DNA of 64,000 bases, taken from NCBI RefSeq assembly GCF_904849725.1, contig NC_058523.1, positions 112,780,189 through 112,844,188 on the forward strand. The letters are read 5' to 3'. Positions 33,173-44,504 of the stretch are shown here, piece by piece. The notes beneath the pieces are model-generated. The model saw only the letters and a list, made by a program, of their open reading frames with translations. It ran no database searches and was not told the origin of the DNA. The DNA is from Hordeum vulgare subsp. vulgare. Its lineage: Eukaryota; Streptophyta; Magnoliopsida; Poales; Poaceae. Position numbers and translations under genes: made by a program. The first letter of the stretch is position 1, and each line of letters begins with the position of its first letter.

Positions 33173-34067
33173 AAACAACTTATGACAAAGAATGGGATGA
33201 AAGAGAGATGAACCATACCATGGCGCGAATCTGACCAAACTGAAAACACAAACAGAGATGCTGTGTGTGCCAGATCGGGGATGCAGGTCTGGGTGGTCTC
33301 GGGTTGGTTGCTGGCTTCAGCGGGGCGCCGACAGGATGGACAGATCCGGGAGCACCTTCTCCACTCCCGGTGGCAGTGGGGCTCGTCGGGGTTGGAGCAG
33401 GCCATGGCGCTGCTTCTTCCTGTCCATGGTTCACACACAGCAGGGGGAAGAGATGCAAGAGGGAAGGAGAAAGAGAATAGCAGGAGGAAGGAGCAGGGAC
33501 CTGCTGATGTTGACCAGCGAGCTGGGGATGCGGCAGCAGGGCACAGAGCGCTGGAGACAAGGGGAAAGTTCCAGCTCCAGCTAGAGGAGCAGAAGCTGTT
33601 CGAGCGGCTGCCTCTGCAGGTGCTGGACACGCCCAGGCGTAGCAGGCGCACAGCAGTGGCCATGTGCACCTGGTCCGGCGCAGGGGAGCTCCAGGTTCCA
33701 ATAGAGCTGGTCGGGGCCTTGCGCGTGGCGGCGTGCTCGAGCAGTACGCCACGCTGGTGTGGGGTCGCGGGCGAGGGGCGGCGCCGGTCGGGCTCGATCT
33801 GACGAGGACGGATGGACGCATCCACAGATGATGGTGTTGCTAGTTGGATGTTTGCGGGGCTGCTAGGCTAGATGGATGGATGGTTTCCTCCGTGAGGATT
33901 GATCGACGTTGAAAGCGAGGAGAGATCAGGTAGTGCACGGCGGCGGCTGGATCAGAGGGAGCTCGGCTCTGGTTGGTCCTGTGGGGAAAGTGAGGTGGCT
34001 GGCGGAGGCAACGATGGGACAAGATGCCTAGGAAATAAGGTTGGACTAAGTTTGGTTAGGTCTGGCC

Positions 34068-34077
34068 TTTAAATAGG
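34068..34077 (-). promoter_or_regulatory. TATA-like box of LARD-like element E, 3' LTR copy
   Basis: The complement CCTATTTAAA lies about 630 bp into the LTR in the sense direction; the same motif is at 41141-41150 in the other LTR. It is followed by the GC-rich block expected of a transcribed leader. Confidence 0.45.
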
Positions 34078-34708
34078 AAAAATGGATTTGGTTCGGACCC
34101 TCTGATTTTGATCGGACGGTCGAGAAATAGGTTAGGAGAGTTCAATGGACAAACGGATGACAATTTATGGTAAAACGGGGTTGATCCGGATCCAACGGTC
34201 ACGACCGCCGGGTTCGGGTTCCGGGAGGTTTCGAACTGGGCTCCGCGTAGGGACGAAGCACTGTGCAGAGGGGCTAGGCCGAGATGAGAGGGAAAACGGC
34301 ACCCGGCAACGTATTTTTAAAACAACAGAACACGTCCGACGATAGACCGAATACGGTGCCGCTACGGTCGACCGCTCGGTTACCAGACGGACTCCGATCG
34401 CGACGAAATTTGACAGACGGCCTACCTATATTAAAATAAGACCGCACGCCAAATCTCAACCCAATCAGAGAAAGTTTTACGCACACTTTTAAAAACAAGG
34501 ATTTGACAAAGCCGTGGGCGCGTGCGTGTGTGAAGGGGCTCAGATCGAACAACGACGAGAACCGGCAACTAACAACGGATGCTAGTTTTGAAAACTGGCG
34601 GCAACGGGTTGCCGATGCAATGCTGATGATGCAACAAATAAAATAAGACACACTACGAAAACGGAATAGAAGGGGAATCTTCTGGAACGTCGGCATCGGG
34701 CTGTCACA

Positions 34709-37700
34709 ACTCTCCTACACTACAAGAGGATCTCGCCCCGAGATCCAAGAATGAAAGGGGGGAGAGGATGAGAAAGAACAAGAGGTAAAACTTAGTCGCT
34801 TCTTTGACAAACGAGTGAAACCAACGATCCTTGAAGGTTGCAACGAGATGAGGAATGATATGGGAAAGAAGCAATAATTCACGGAAAATTTCGGCAGCAC
34901 TTCGGTAGGAAAATGGGACAAAAAATTCGATAAGAAGGAAGAAATCGACAATATTCACAACCAACAACTAAATACAACAAGGGAACACCATGATCTTGAT
35001 AGAACAACATAATAGACACAAAAGATCAACATCACAATGCCTCCGGAACAATAGAATAGGAACTAGTCATACGGAAGAATAGAACGACAACTACTAACTC
35101 CAATGAACTTGACAAGCACCCTTGCGAGAAGAATTGAACGAAGTTGTTGGAAAAACAACAACGAAAGGAAGAAGACAGTAGTGGGCTTATGAAAATCATC
35201 TCAACATCTATGAGGTGACAACCAACCACTACAAGAACCAAGGATAGATGAAAGCAAAGATATGAAAACTTCTTACACCAAGAGGATACATTGAGAACTT
35301 GGATTAATGACAAGCACCATGATAGCAACAATGCATAGGAAAAGCTTTAGGTGAAATGTAAACCAAGATAACTCTATGAAGAAACCATGGTTCAAAATAT
35401 CTCATGATCAAAGGATCGATGGATTTAATTATCTCATTCTTGAAAGGAAATCTCTTCGAGGCTCCTAAACTAACAAGAATGCTATAATACCACCTCAAAG
35501 GATAAAGGAATAACAAATGCACTTGGAAATGCAAGAGAAGAAAATTTGAGGTTCTCCAATAAGAATTTTGAAGAACACTTGAGAATGAATTGAAACCTTG
35601 ATGAACCACCATGAAGGACCTCCGTATGAAAAGGATGATGCAAAGATAAGAATGATGAAAGAATAAGATTGAAGCCTTGCAAGACTTCGATGAAGCTTCA
35701 CAAAAAGATACTTGATAAAACTTGGAACTCCGGAAAAGAAAAGATAAGAACACCTTAGAAAAGGAATTGATATCATGAGCCACTCCGGAAGAAGAATTGA
35801 AACCATTTAATGAAGCAAGAATAAGAATTATGTTATGCTTATCCTTCATCAAGTTAAACTGATTACAAGCAACGGATTTAGCATATCACTTATTCTTCTT
35901 GAAAGAATCTTGGAGAGACAGAGAGAAAAACGCCGCTTGAAGCATAATTGAAGGACGCACCGGTAAGAATTCACAATTGAATGGGAACACCATGAATTAA
36001 TGGAGATACATGAGAATGAAGAGCTCATGAGTCAGCTGAGAGAAAAACTTGAACAAGGCGCCAGAATAACCGAGAGACGAACGAAGAGACACAATTGAGA
36101 AGAATTGAGGATGAAGGCTGAAAGCTAAGAACGAAGAATCTTCTAAAATGATGGCCTTCGGAGGAACGAGAAATAAAACAACTCAGAAATGCACCGGATA
36201 GCAAGAAAGGTGTACTCATGATTGACAACAATTGAGAGGATGCACGAAGCTGAAATGATGAATCTCCAAGAGAATGGACCAAGATTCGAGAGAAACACTC
36301 CTTCGGATTGCAAGCCGAGAATGATGACGAGAAACAACACCAAGGATAACTGAGACACTCTGGCATAAAGAAGAGTGAAATGTTGAGCCAAATATGAGAG
36401 TTAATTCAAATAGGCCTTGGAGAAGGGATATGACTGATGAAATTCATACTGACGTCACAGTTGAAAAGAATTAGAGATCTTCGGGAAAAAATTAGAAGAG
36501 CCAGGAAAGATCCTGGGAAAGAACCTATGGGTTATGGGCCCACTCAAAGAAATCATCGTTGAAACAATAGATTAGAAAGAGAGATTGCATCGGTATACAG
36601 AAAAGTAGATGAGGATTGCACCTCGAAATAATTGATAGAATTGAAAAACAAGAATTTCTGAAATATCTTTAACACTCTGGATAGAAAGAGAGAGGAATTA
36701 ATAACAAGATAGGCTGATAAAAATTCCCAACATAGGAAGGAGTTACAAGCACGAAAAGGATATGATGAACACAGACAACTGAATTAAATTCACCGGGAAG
36801 GAACAAAAAAAGAAGAAATGATGAACTCGACTCCTGAGAATGTTCACAATGAATCACCGGATAAGACAGAAAAGAACAAGCAGCGGAAGCACAATGAAAA
36901 GAAAACTCCTCGATAAAAAATGAATCACTGAAGAAAAAAGGCCGGGAGGGTGGGAAAACACAAAGACGACTTGGGCTAGATGAGATGAACTCCGGAATAA
37001 AATGAGAGGATGATCTTGCAAAATAGGAGAGGATGGAATTACTGAACAGGAGCACACCGGTTGAAAAAGAATTAACATGACGACTCCGGTGGACAAGAAT
37101 TGAAAAGAGAATTGATTTGAGCAAAAGAATTAGCATTCACATAAAAATATGAGAACACCTCTTAGGAAAGATTTGAAATCACCACTTGACATCGAAGCAA
37201 CTTGAATTACCATGTTCCAACAAAACAAAGGGTGAGGCTTATGAAACAAGCCAGAACAAACTCATGAGAAAGATTTCGTTCGATATTTTCGTGGACAGGA
37301 TCGCACGGGCTCGATTTTACAGTAGCATCAAGTGCAAGGCAGTGCACCCGACATACGAAGCGTCCCCGAGTCATAGCAAGCTACAAGGACTCTTTAAGAG
37401 ACAACGTGTACCGCTGTAAGTCGACCGTGAACAAACGAATCCACTAGATGTCGAACCCCAACCTAACATCATGCATTTGTTGGAAGAATGTCCTATAGGC
37501 AACTACTAGAATTCCCACCTATGAATTCCCGAAATATCTGGTCATGCAATCTAGTACACGGATACAAGGAGTAATCTCACACAACTCCTATACTAACCCG
37601 TCACCTGTATCACATACGTCAACACACGACCAGAATCTCGGACCTTCATCTACAACAGACCCTCGTGATCACAATGATACAAAGTATGTCAGTACTCCCG

Positions 37701-38125
37701 AACAATCTGCACAAGTACTGGGGACATCGGGGTTATCTCGCCACTACTAGTATTGAAGCAATTCCGAACATCCTTCGTTCTGAGATACTAAGAAATCTGA
37801 ATGATAACGATGTGCTCAAGAATCCCCAGGAGCTCAAATCCCCTGAGACTTAGAGCAGATAGGAGGCACCAAGGCAGAACTCCGTCACATCGGCATCATA
37901 TAGATCTCAAAAATATCCGCGTGATCCTAAAAAATATTTTGAGTGGGAAGAGGAGTAGAATAAATTATTACGTCAAGATTCCTCACCAGAGCATAGAAGA
38001 AGAGAAAAAAGAATCCTACTCTCCGATATATAACTAGACTCAAAGCAGTTTTTCACTAGACTCGACTCGGCCAAGTTCGATCAATCAAGGGGGCTCCTAG
38101 GTCGGTACTGGCTCTGATACCAACT
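34709..38125 (-). other. Internal domain of LARD-like E, noncoding and purine-skewed
   Basis: 3.4 kb with no gag, protease, integrase or reverse transcriptase motif on either strand. From about 34720 to 37150 the plus strand is strongly A/G-rich, with recurring GAAxGAATTG and CTCCGGAA/CACCGGxxAAG words, so the sense RNA is pyrimidine-rich. From 37150 to 38060 the skew weakens. Minus-strand ORFs up to about 180 codons are serine-, leucine- and phenylalanine-rich products of that skew. Confidence 0.75.
38109..38122 (-). other. Primer-binding site of LARD-like element E (initiator tRNA-Met)
   Basis: The minus strand reads TGGTATCAGAGCCA three bases after the 5' LTR end, complementary to the 3' end of initiator methionine tRNA. 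This fixes the element's orientation. Confidence 0.9.
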
Positions 38126-41100
38126 TGTCACGCCCAAGATGTGACCCTATCCTTAATTTGGCATAAAGTCCTCGTCAGGGATAGAAGCGCATCTCGTCGT
38201 GTCGCAAGAATGGATATCGTTACAAATACATGTACTGAAAGGAAGAGAGATATATATAGAATTGGCTTACACTCGCCACAAGCTACATCAGAGTCACATC
38301 AGTACATTACATAATAATCAAGAGTAAGAGCAGGGTCCGACTACGGACGAAAACAAACGACAAAAAAAGAACGACGTCCATCCTTGCTATCCCAGACTGT
38401 CAGCCTGGAACCCATCCTAGATCGATGAAGAAGAAGAAGAAGAAGCAACTCCAAATGAACAATCAACGCGCTCACGTCAAGTAACCTTTACCTGTACCTG
38501 CAACTGGTGTTGTAGTAATCTGTGAGCCACAGGGGACTCAGGAATCTCAGGTATCAAGACTAGCAAAGCTTAATGGGTGAGGCTGCGCAGCGACTAAGCA
38601 TATATTTGGTGTCTAAACTTACGAGTACAAGAAATAAGAGGGGGAAGATCTACGCATAACGGACGTGAACTACTGATGATCAAATGAATGATCCTAAACA
38701 CCTACCTACGTCAGACATAACCCCACAGTGTCCTCGAGCGGAGAAGGAACTCACGAAAGAGACAGTCACGGTTACGCACACAGTTGGCATGTTTTAATTA
38801 AGTTACTTCAAGTTATCTAGAACTAGTGTTAAACAAAGTTTCCATGTTGCCACATAATCGCAGGCACGGCTTTCCGAAAAGATTTAACCCTGCAGGGGTG
38901 CTCCAACTAGTCCATCACAAATTACCACAAGCCGCATAGAAATCCTCAATCACGAAGCTCGCGATCTCGTCGGATTCCCTAGTGGAAAACCTCAACTCTG
39001 AGATTACCCAAAGCATCACCGGGATCCCGTTGCACAAGATATCTCATCAAAGGTAAAACTGATCCAGCAAGGCCGCCCGGCGTGTCAACGATCCCGATAG
39101 GAGCTGCATATCTCGTTCTCAGGACACGACGGATAAGCTACGCGTACGAGTGCCAAACCTCGAGTTTCCTCGCGGTGGCCCCGCACAGTGCTCTGTTTTG
39201 GACCAGCACCATCAGCACTGGCCCTCCCTGTATTATGTGAAATTACTCCTCGGGTTTATGACGCCCTATGCTTTCAGTATTAACAAAGTTATTATGTTGG
39301 GCAAATGTAGTACCAATGTTGGGCCTTGCCGGACCAGCTTTAATCTAAAACGAATTATCTAGGGGGTCCCCATAACAACCTCGATCGTGTTAGGAGCGCT
39401 CGTTTATGGAACATAACACCGGTAGCCGAAACTAAGGGGGCAAAGGTGGAACAAAACACCAGGCTAGAAAGACCGAGCCTTCCACCTTTTACCAAGTATA
39501 TAGGTGCATTAAATTGAATAGCATTTAAATATGGTGATATGACAAGGCACCCATGTTATCACATGGAACCAACTGCACCTGCAACTAGCAACACTAACAA
39601 CATGGATAAGCAAGCAGTAACATAGCCAATCAGTGGTTTGCTAGGTCGAACAGGTTGAAGGTAATCATGGCATTGTTGAGAGGCTGATATTCAACAGGTG
39701 GTAGGCAACGAGACATAATCGAAAGCATCGAAATAACTAGCGTGGCAATGATAGTAATGGTATCTGGGGAAGTGGTCATCTTGCCTGAGATCCCGCTTGG
39801 AAGAAGAATGCCTCCGTGAAGCAGACGAACCGACGTAGTCGAACGGGTCCTCACATCCGACACGCTTGCGGAGCTCTATCGAGACGGGGGAAACCGGTAA
39901 CAAGCATCAACACATGATATTCACCACAAGATGCACAACGCAAAATGCAACCTACATATGATGCATGAGCAGCTGAATACATGCAAGTCACGGCATGACA
40001 ATTCACGACAAACAAACACTACACATTAAGTGAAGTTCAATATGCAACGAGTTGCATATTGACGAAACTCCACGTTTATTTATTTAGTTCTATCCCGATT
40101 AGATACACGACAATATTAAATGTTGTTAGCATGGCAAGGGGTGAAGCACAAATTAAACTACCTATCTAGGCATTTCAAATGGCAAGTGGGATTCGAACTC
40201 TGCACCTCTTGAGGACTGCACACGGGAACTACCAGCCCGACTAGCAAACAACTTATGACAAAGCATGGGATTAAAGAGAGATGAACCATACAATGGCGCG
40301 AATCTGACCAAACTGAAAACACAAACAGAGATGTTGTGTGTGCCAGATCGGGGATGCAGGTCTGGGTGGTCTCGGGTTGGTTGCTGGCTTCAGCGGGGCG
40401 CTGACAGGATGGGCAGATCCGGGAGCACCTTCTCCATTCCCGGTTGCAGTGGGGCTCGTCAGGGTTGGAGCAAGCCATGGTGCTGCTTCTTCCTGTCCAT
40501 GGCTCACACACAGCAGGGGGAAGAGGTGCAAGAGGGAAGGAGAAAGAGAATAGCAGGAGGAAGGAGCAAGGACCTGCTGATGTTGACCGGCGAGCTGGGG
40601 ATGCGGCAGCAGGGCACAGAGCGTTGGAGACAAGGGGAAAGCTCCAGCTCCAGCTAGAGGAGCAGAAGTTGTTCGAGCGGCTGCCTCTGCAGGTGCTGGA
40701 CACGCCCAGGCGTAGCAGGCGCACCGCAGTGGCCACGTGCACCTGGTCCGGCGCAGGGGAGCTCCAAGTTCCAATAGAGCTGGTCGGGGCCTTGCGCGTG
40801 GCGGCGTGCTCGAGTAGTACGCCACGCTGGTGTGGGGTCGCGGGCGAGGGGCGGCGCCCGTCGGGCTCGATCTGACGAGGACGGATGGACGCATCCACAG
40901 ATGATGGTGTTGCTAGTTGGATGTTTGCGGGGCTGCTAGGCTAGATGGATGGATGGTTTCCTCCGTGAGGATTGATCGACGTTGAAAGCAAGGAGAGATC
41001 AGGTAGTGCACGACGGCGGCTGGATCAGATGGAGCTTGGCTCTGGTTGGTCCTGTGGGGAAAGTGAGGTGGCTGGCGGCGGCAACGATGGGACAAGATGC

Positions 41101-41771
41101 CTAGCAATTAGGGTTGGACTAAATTTGGTTAGGGGTGGACTTTAAATAGGAAATACGGGTTTGGTTCGGACCCTCTGATTTTGATCGGATGGTCGAGAAA
41201 TAGGTTAGGAGAGTTCAATGGACAAACGGATGACGATATACGGTAAAACCGGATCCAACGGTCACGACCGCCGGGTTCGGGTTCTGAGAGGTTTCGAACT
41301 GGGCTGCGCGTAGGGATGAAGAACTGTGCAGAGGGGCTAGGCCAAGATGAGAGGGAAAACAGCACCCGACAACGTATTTTGAAAACAACAGAACACGTCC
41401 GACGATAGACCGAATATGGTGCCGCTACGGTCGACCGTTCGGTTACCAGACGGACTCCGATCGCGACGAAATTTGACAGACGGCCTACCTATATTAAAAT
41501 AAGACCGCACGTCAAATCTCAACCCAATCAGAGAAAGTTTTATGCACACTTTTAAAAACAAGGATTTGACAAAGCCGTGGGCGCGTGCGTGTGTGAACGG
41601 GCTCAGATCGAACAACGACGATTACCGGCAACTAACAACGGATGCTAGTTTTGAAAACTGGCGGCAACGGGTTGCCGATGCAATGCTGATGATGCAACAA
41701 ATAAAATAAGACACACGACGAAAACGGAATAGAAGGGGAATCTTCTGGAACGTCGGCATCGGGCTGTCACA
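38126..41771 (-). repeat. 5' LTR of LARD-like element E
   Basis: 3646 bp, collinear with 30420-34708 at high identity by eye. It lacks about 600 bp (the segment equivalent to about 32508-33107) including tRNA-like pair 1, and a few short stretches elsewhere. Confidence 0.9.
41141..41150 (-). promoter_or_regulatory. TATA-like box of LARD-like element E, 5' LTR copy
   Basis: Complement CCTATTTAAA, in the same place as 34068-34077. As the 5' LTR, this copy would drive the element's transcript. Confidence 0.45.
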
Positions 41772-42973
41772 GGTATCCTCCTTTGAATGTTTCGAGTGCC
41801 TTTACTTGGCACATGTTTACGCATGTAGTTGAAACAAAATCAACATAGCCTCTATGATGTTCATGTTCATGGTGATTTATGTCCTACTCATGCTTGCACT
41901 CAATGTTAGTTAATCTCAATGCATTTTGATGACTGTTGTCGCTCTCTAGTTGGTCGCTTCCCAGTCTTTTGCTAGCCTTCACTTGTACTAAGCGGGAATA
42001 CTGCTTGTGCATCCACTCCCATAAACCCAAAGCTGTGCCATATGAGTCCACCATACCTACCTATTTGCAGTATCTACCTGCCGTTCCAAGTAAATTTGCA
42101 TGCCCGAACCGCTCATGTGGTGACAGGGGGCTATTGGTATCTTCCATGTTAGGCGTGTTATCCTCGATATGTGTTTATTCACTATCATTCATGAGAAAGG
42201 GGCCGGTAATTGGAATTCCTAGTTCCATGCTCAAATCGAAAAGATAATTGCAAACAAAACTCCCCCGGGATTGATGTTGGTATGGACGGTACCCGAGGAT
42301 TCGGCTAGCCGCGGAGTGTGATTGATTGGTGGTGGGGGAGTCAAAACTTTACTTTTCTGTTTGGGAACTCTTAGTCGTTGCGTTGACAATGAAAGCATGC
42401 CACCAAAAATTACTATCTCTATTATCAAAGCTTGAGCTCTGGCACCTCTGCAAATCAATGCTTCCCTCTGCGAAGGACCTGTCTATTTATGTTCCTGTTA
42501 AGTCATCCTCCTCTTACAAAAGCACCAATTAGAGAGCACCTCTGTCATTTTTATGCATTGCTTTTAACTGTGTTGAGTATGGCTGTGACTGGATCTTCAT
42601 TGCCTTTAATTACAATGTTTAGTGAGCCCTTGGTCTTTGAAGGTGCTCTGCATTTATGTTTTGCGGTCTCAGAAAGAGCTAGCGAGATACCATCTATTCG
42701 TACTGCTTCATGTTGTTTTGATTGAAGTGTTGACGTTTGAGACTTATTATTATTTGCTTGCTAGTTGATTATGCCATTGATATGAGTTTACCGTGAGACC
42801 TAGATGTCATTTGCTTGTGTGGTTTGCTTGTGATGTTGCTGAAATTCTGGTTATGAGTTAGACATAGTTGCAACAACAAGATCAAACACAGTTCGTCAAA
42901 GTTTTTCTTTTGTCTCTCTCAATTTGTCAACTGAGTTGCTTGAGGACAAGCAGGGCTTTAAGCTTGGGGGAGT
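41772..42973 (+). other. Element D noncoding 3' region and polypurine tract
   Basis: Begins with the right GGTAT copy. It contains the module TACTAAGCGGGAATACTGCTT (from 41986), CCATACCTACCTAT (from 42050) and GGTATGGACGGTACCCG (42269-42285), also present in copies A and B. It ends TTTAAGCTTGGGGGAGT, the polypurine tract at 42957-42973, next to the 3' LTR. The ORF fragments are not credible proteins. Confidence 0.75.
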
Positions 42974-44504
42974 TGATACGTCTCCGTCGTATCTACTTTT
43001 CCGAACTCTTTTGCCCTTGTTTTGGACTCTAACTTGCATGATTTGAATGGAACTAACTCGGACTAACGTTGTTTTCAGCAGAATTGCCATGGTGTTGTTT
43101 TTATGCAGAAATGGAGGTTCTCGGAATGTCCTGAAAATTTACGGAGATTTTTTCTGGAATAAAAGAAAAATACCTGCGCAAAGATCCACCGGAGGAGGTG
43201 GACCTGTGGGCCACAAGCCCACATGCCGCGGCTACCACCCTGGCCGAGCCGTGAGGGCTTGTGGGGTCCACATGGCTCCACCGCCCCCAAACTCAGCTCT
43301 ATATCTTCCGTTTCCCCCGGCAAAAAATCAGAGAGAAGGTTTCATTGCGTTTTGTGATACGACGGCACCGCCACATCCTGTTCTTCATCTGGAGGGCAGG
43401 TCTGGAGTCCGTTTCGGGCTCCGGAGAGGGGAAGTCTTCGCCATCGTCATCATCAACCTTTCTCCATCTACAATTCCATGATGCTCTTCACCATTCGTGA
43501 GTAATCTCATCGTAGGCTTGCTGGACGGTGATGAGTTGGATGAGATCTATCATGTAATCGAGTTAGTTTTTGACGGGGAATTATCCCTAGTATCCAATAT
43601 GTTCTACATTGATGTTGCTACTACTTGGCTATGCTTAATGCTTGTCACTAGGGACCGAGTGCCATGATTTCAGATCTGAACCTATTATGTTGTCGCCAAT
43701 ATATGTGAGTTTTAGATCCAATCTTGCAAGTTGTAATCACCTACTATGTGTTATGACCCGGCAACCCCGGAGTGACAATAGCCGGAACCACTCCCGGAGA
43801 TGACCATAGTTTGAGGAGTTCATGTATTCACCGCATGTTAATGCGTTGGTCCGGTTCTTTATTAAAAGGAGAACCTTAATATCATGCAAGTTCTTTTCCC
43901 AAAGTACGTATGAGTACATACTGAATACATGCCCACATTAGATTGACGAATGGGAGCTAGTTACATATCTCTCCGTGTTATAGCTGTCACATGATGAATC
44001 ACATCCGTCATACTCATCCATCACCGATCCACTGCCTATGAGTATTTTACTACTGGTCCTTGCAACGTTACTTTTCCTAGGCTTGTCCCTTGCTACAAAA
44101 GGGATTGGGCCACTTTGCTACTACTGTTGCTACTGCTGTTACTCTGCTGCTGCCGCTACTGCTGTTTCTTGCTACTTCGTTGTTACTTGTTGCAAGATTC
44201 TTTTCCAACACTGTTGTCGAGGAAGAATAGTTACTCGTATACGTGCTACCTACTGGCGCCATTGACACAATAGTTAGGAATAGTCTGCCGTCAACAGATC
44301 GTTTCTGGCACCATTGCTATCATACTACTTTCCTACTGATACTTTGCTTGCAGACACTAATCTTTCAGGTATTGTTGAATCTGACGAAGTCAGCTGCTAA
44401 TATGTGAGAATATTCTTTCGCTTCCTCTTTGGCGAACCAACAAATTTGGGTTGAATACTCTACCCTCGAAAACTGCTGCGATCCCATACGCTTGTGGGTC
44501 ATCA
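42974..44504 (+). repeat. 3' LTR of element D
   Basis: 1531 bp, TGATACGTCTCC...GGGTCATCA, followed by the AGGAG duplication. Collinear with 23792-25082 apart from the indels described there. Confidence 0.9.

Larger units (their letters stand above)
30420..34708 (-). repeat. 3' LTR of LARD-like element E
   Basis: 4289 bp. In the sense direction: U3 from 34708 to about 34077, a TATA-like CCTATTTAAA complement at 34068-34077, a GC-rich leader (33830-33180), two tRNA-like box pairs, AT-rich sequence, and the U5 end GGGTGTGACA at 30420. Microsatellites are embedded: an AT run near 30541-30559 and GAA units near 30726-30745. It is collinear with 38126-41771 apart from a ~600-bp block lost there. 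Confidence 0.9.
30420..41771 (-). mobile_element. LARD-like LTR retrotransposon E with ~4-kb LTRs and no pol
   Basis: The element is bounded by TGTCAC...GTCACA LTRs and a perfect GGTAT duplication. The primer-binding site complement at 38109-38122 gives minus-strand orientation: 5' LTR 41771-38126, internal 38125-34709, 3' LTR 34708-30420. The internal domain of 3.4 kb encodes nothing recognisable. LTRs of about 4.3 kb with a noncoding internal domain of about 3.5 kb are the published hallmarks of LARDs such as barley Sukkula, so I call it LARD-like. It must rely on proteins supplied by another element. Confidence 0.85.
23792..44504 (+). mobile_element. Athila-like Gypsy retrotransposon D, containing element E
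   Basis: A complete plus-strand element bounded by LTRs (23792-25082 and 42974-44504), TG...CA termini and a perfect AGGAG duplication. The internal region has a primer site, a gag-protease ORF, an LTR-like leader block, an intron-like segment and an Athila-type second ORF, then a noncoding tail split by element E. Without E it is about 9.4 kb. I see no reverse transcriptase or integrase, so it looks non-autonomous. Its LTRs resemble the TGATACGTCTCC Athila-like Triticeae families, with the family name uncertain. Confidence 0.9.

Noticed and set aside
33180..33825. Overlapping long ORFs on both strands in the GC-rich part of the E LTR, which could pass for a host gene
   Set aside because: They repeat in the other LTR, lie in the leader region, match no recognised protein and are open in several frames at once, as GC-rich noncoding sequence often is.
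35032..37136. Series of minus-strand ORFs rich in Ser, Leu and Phe
   Set aside because: Composition follows from the pyrimidine-rich strand of the LARD interior; no domain text and no consistent frame.
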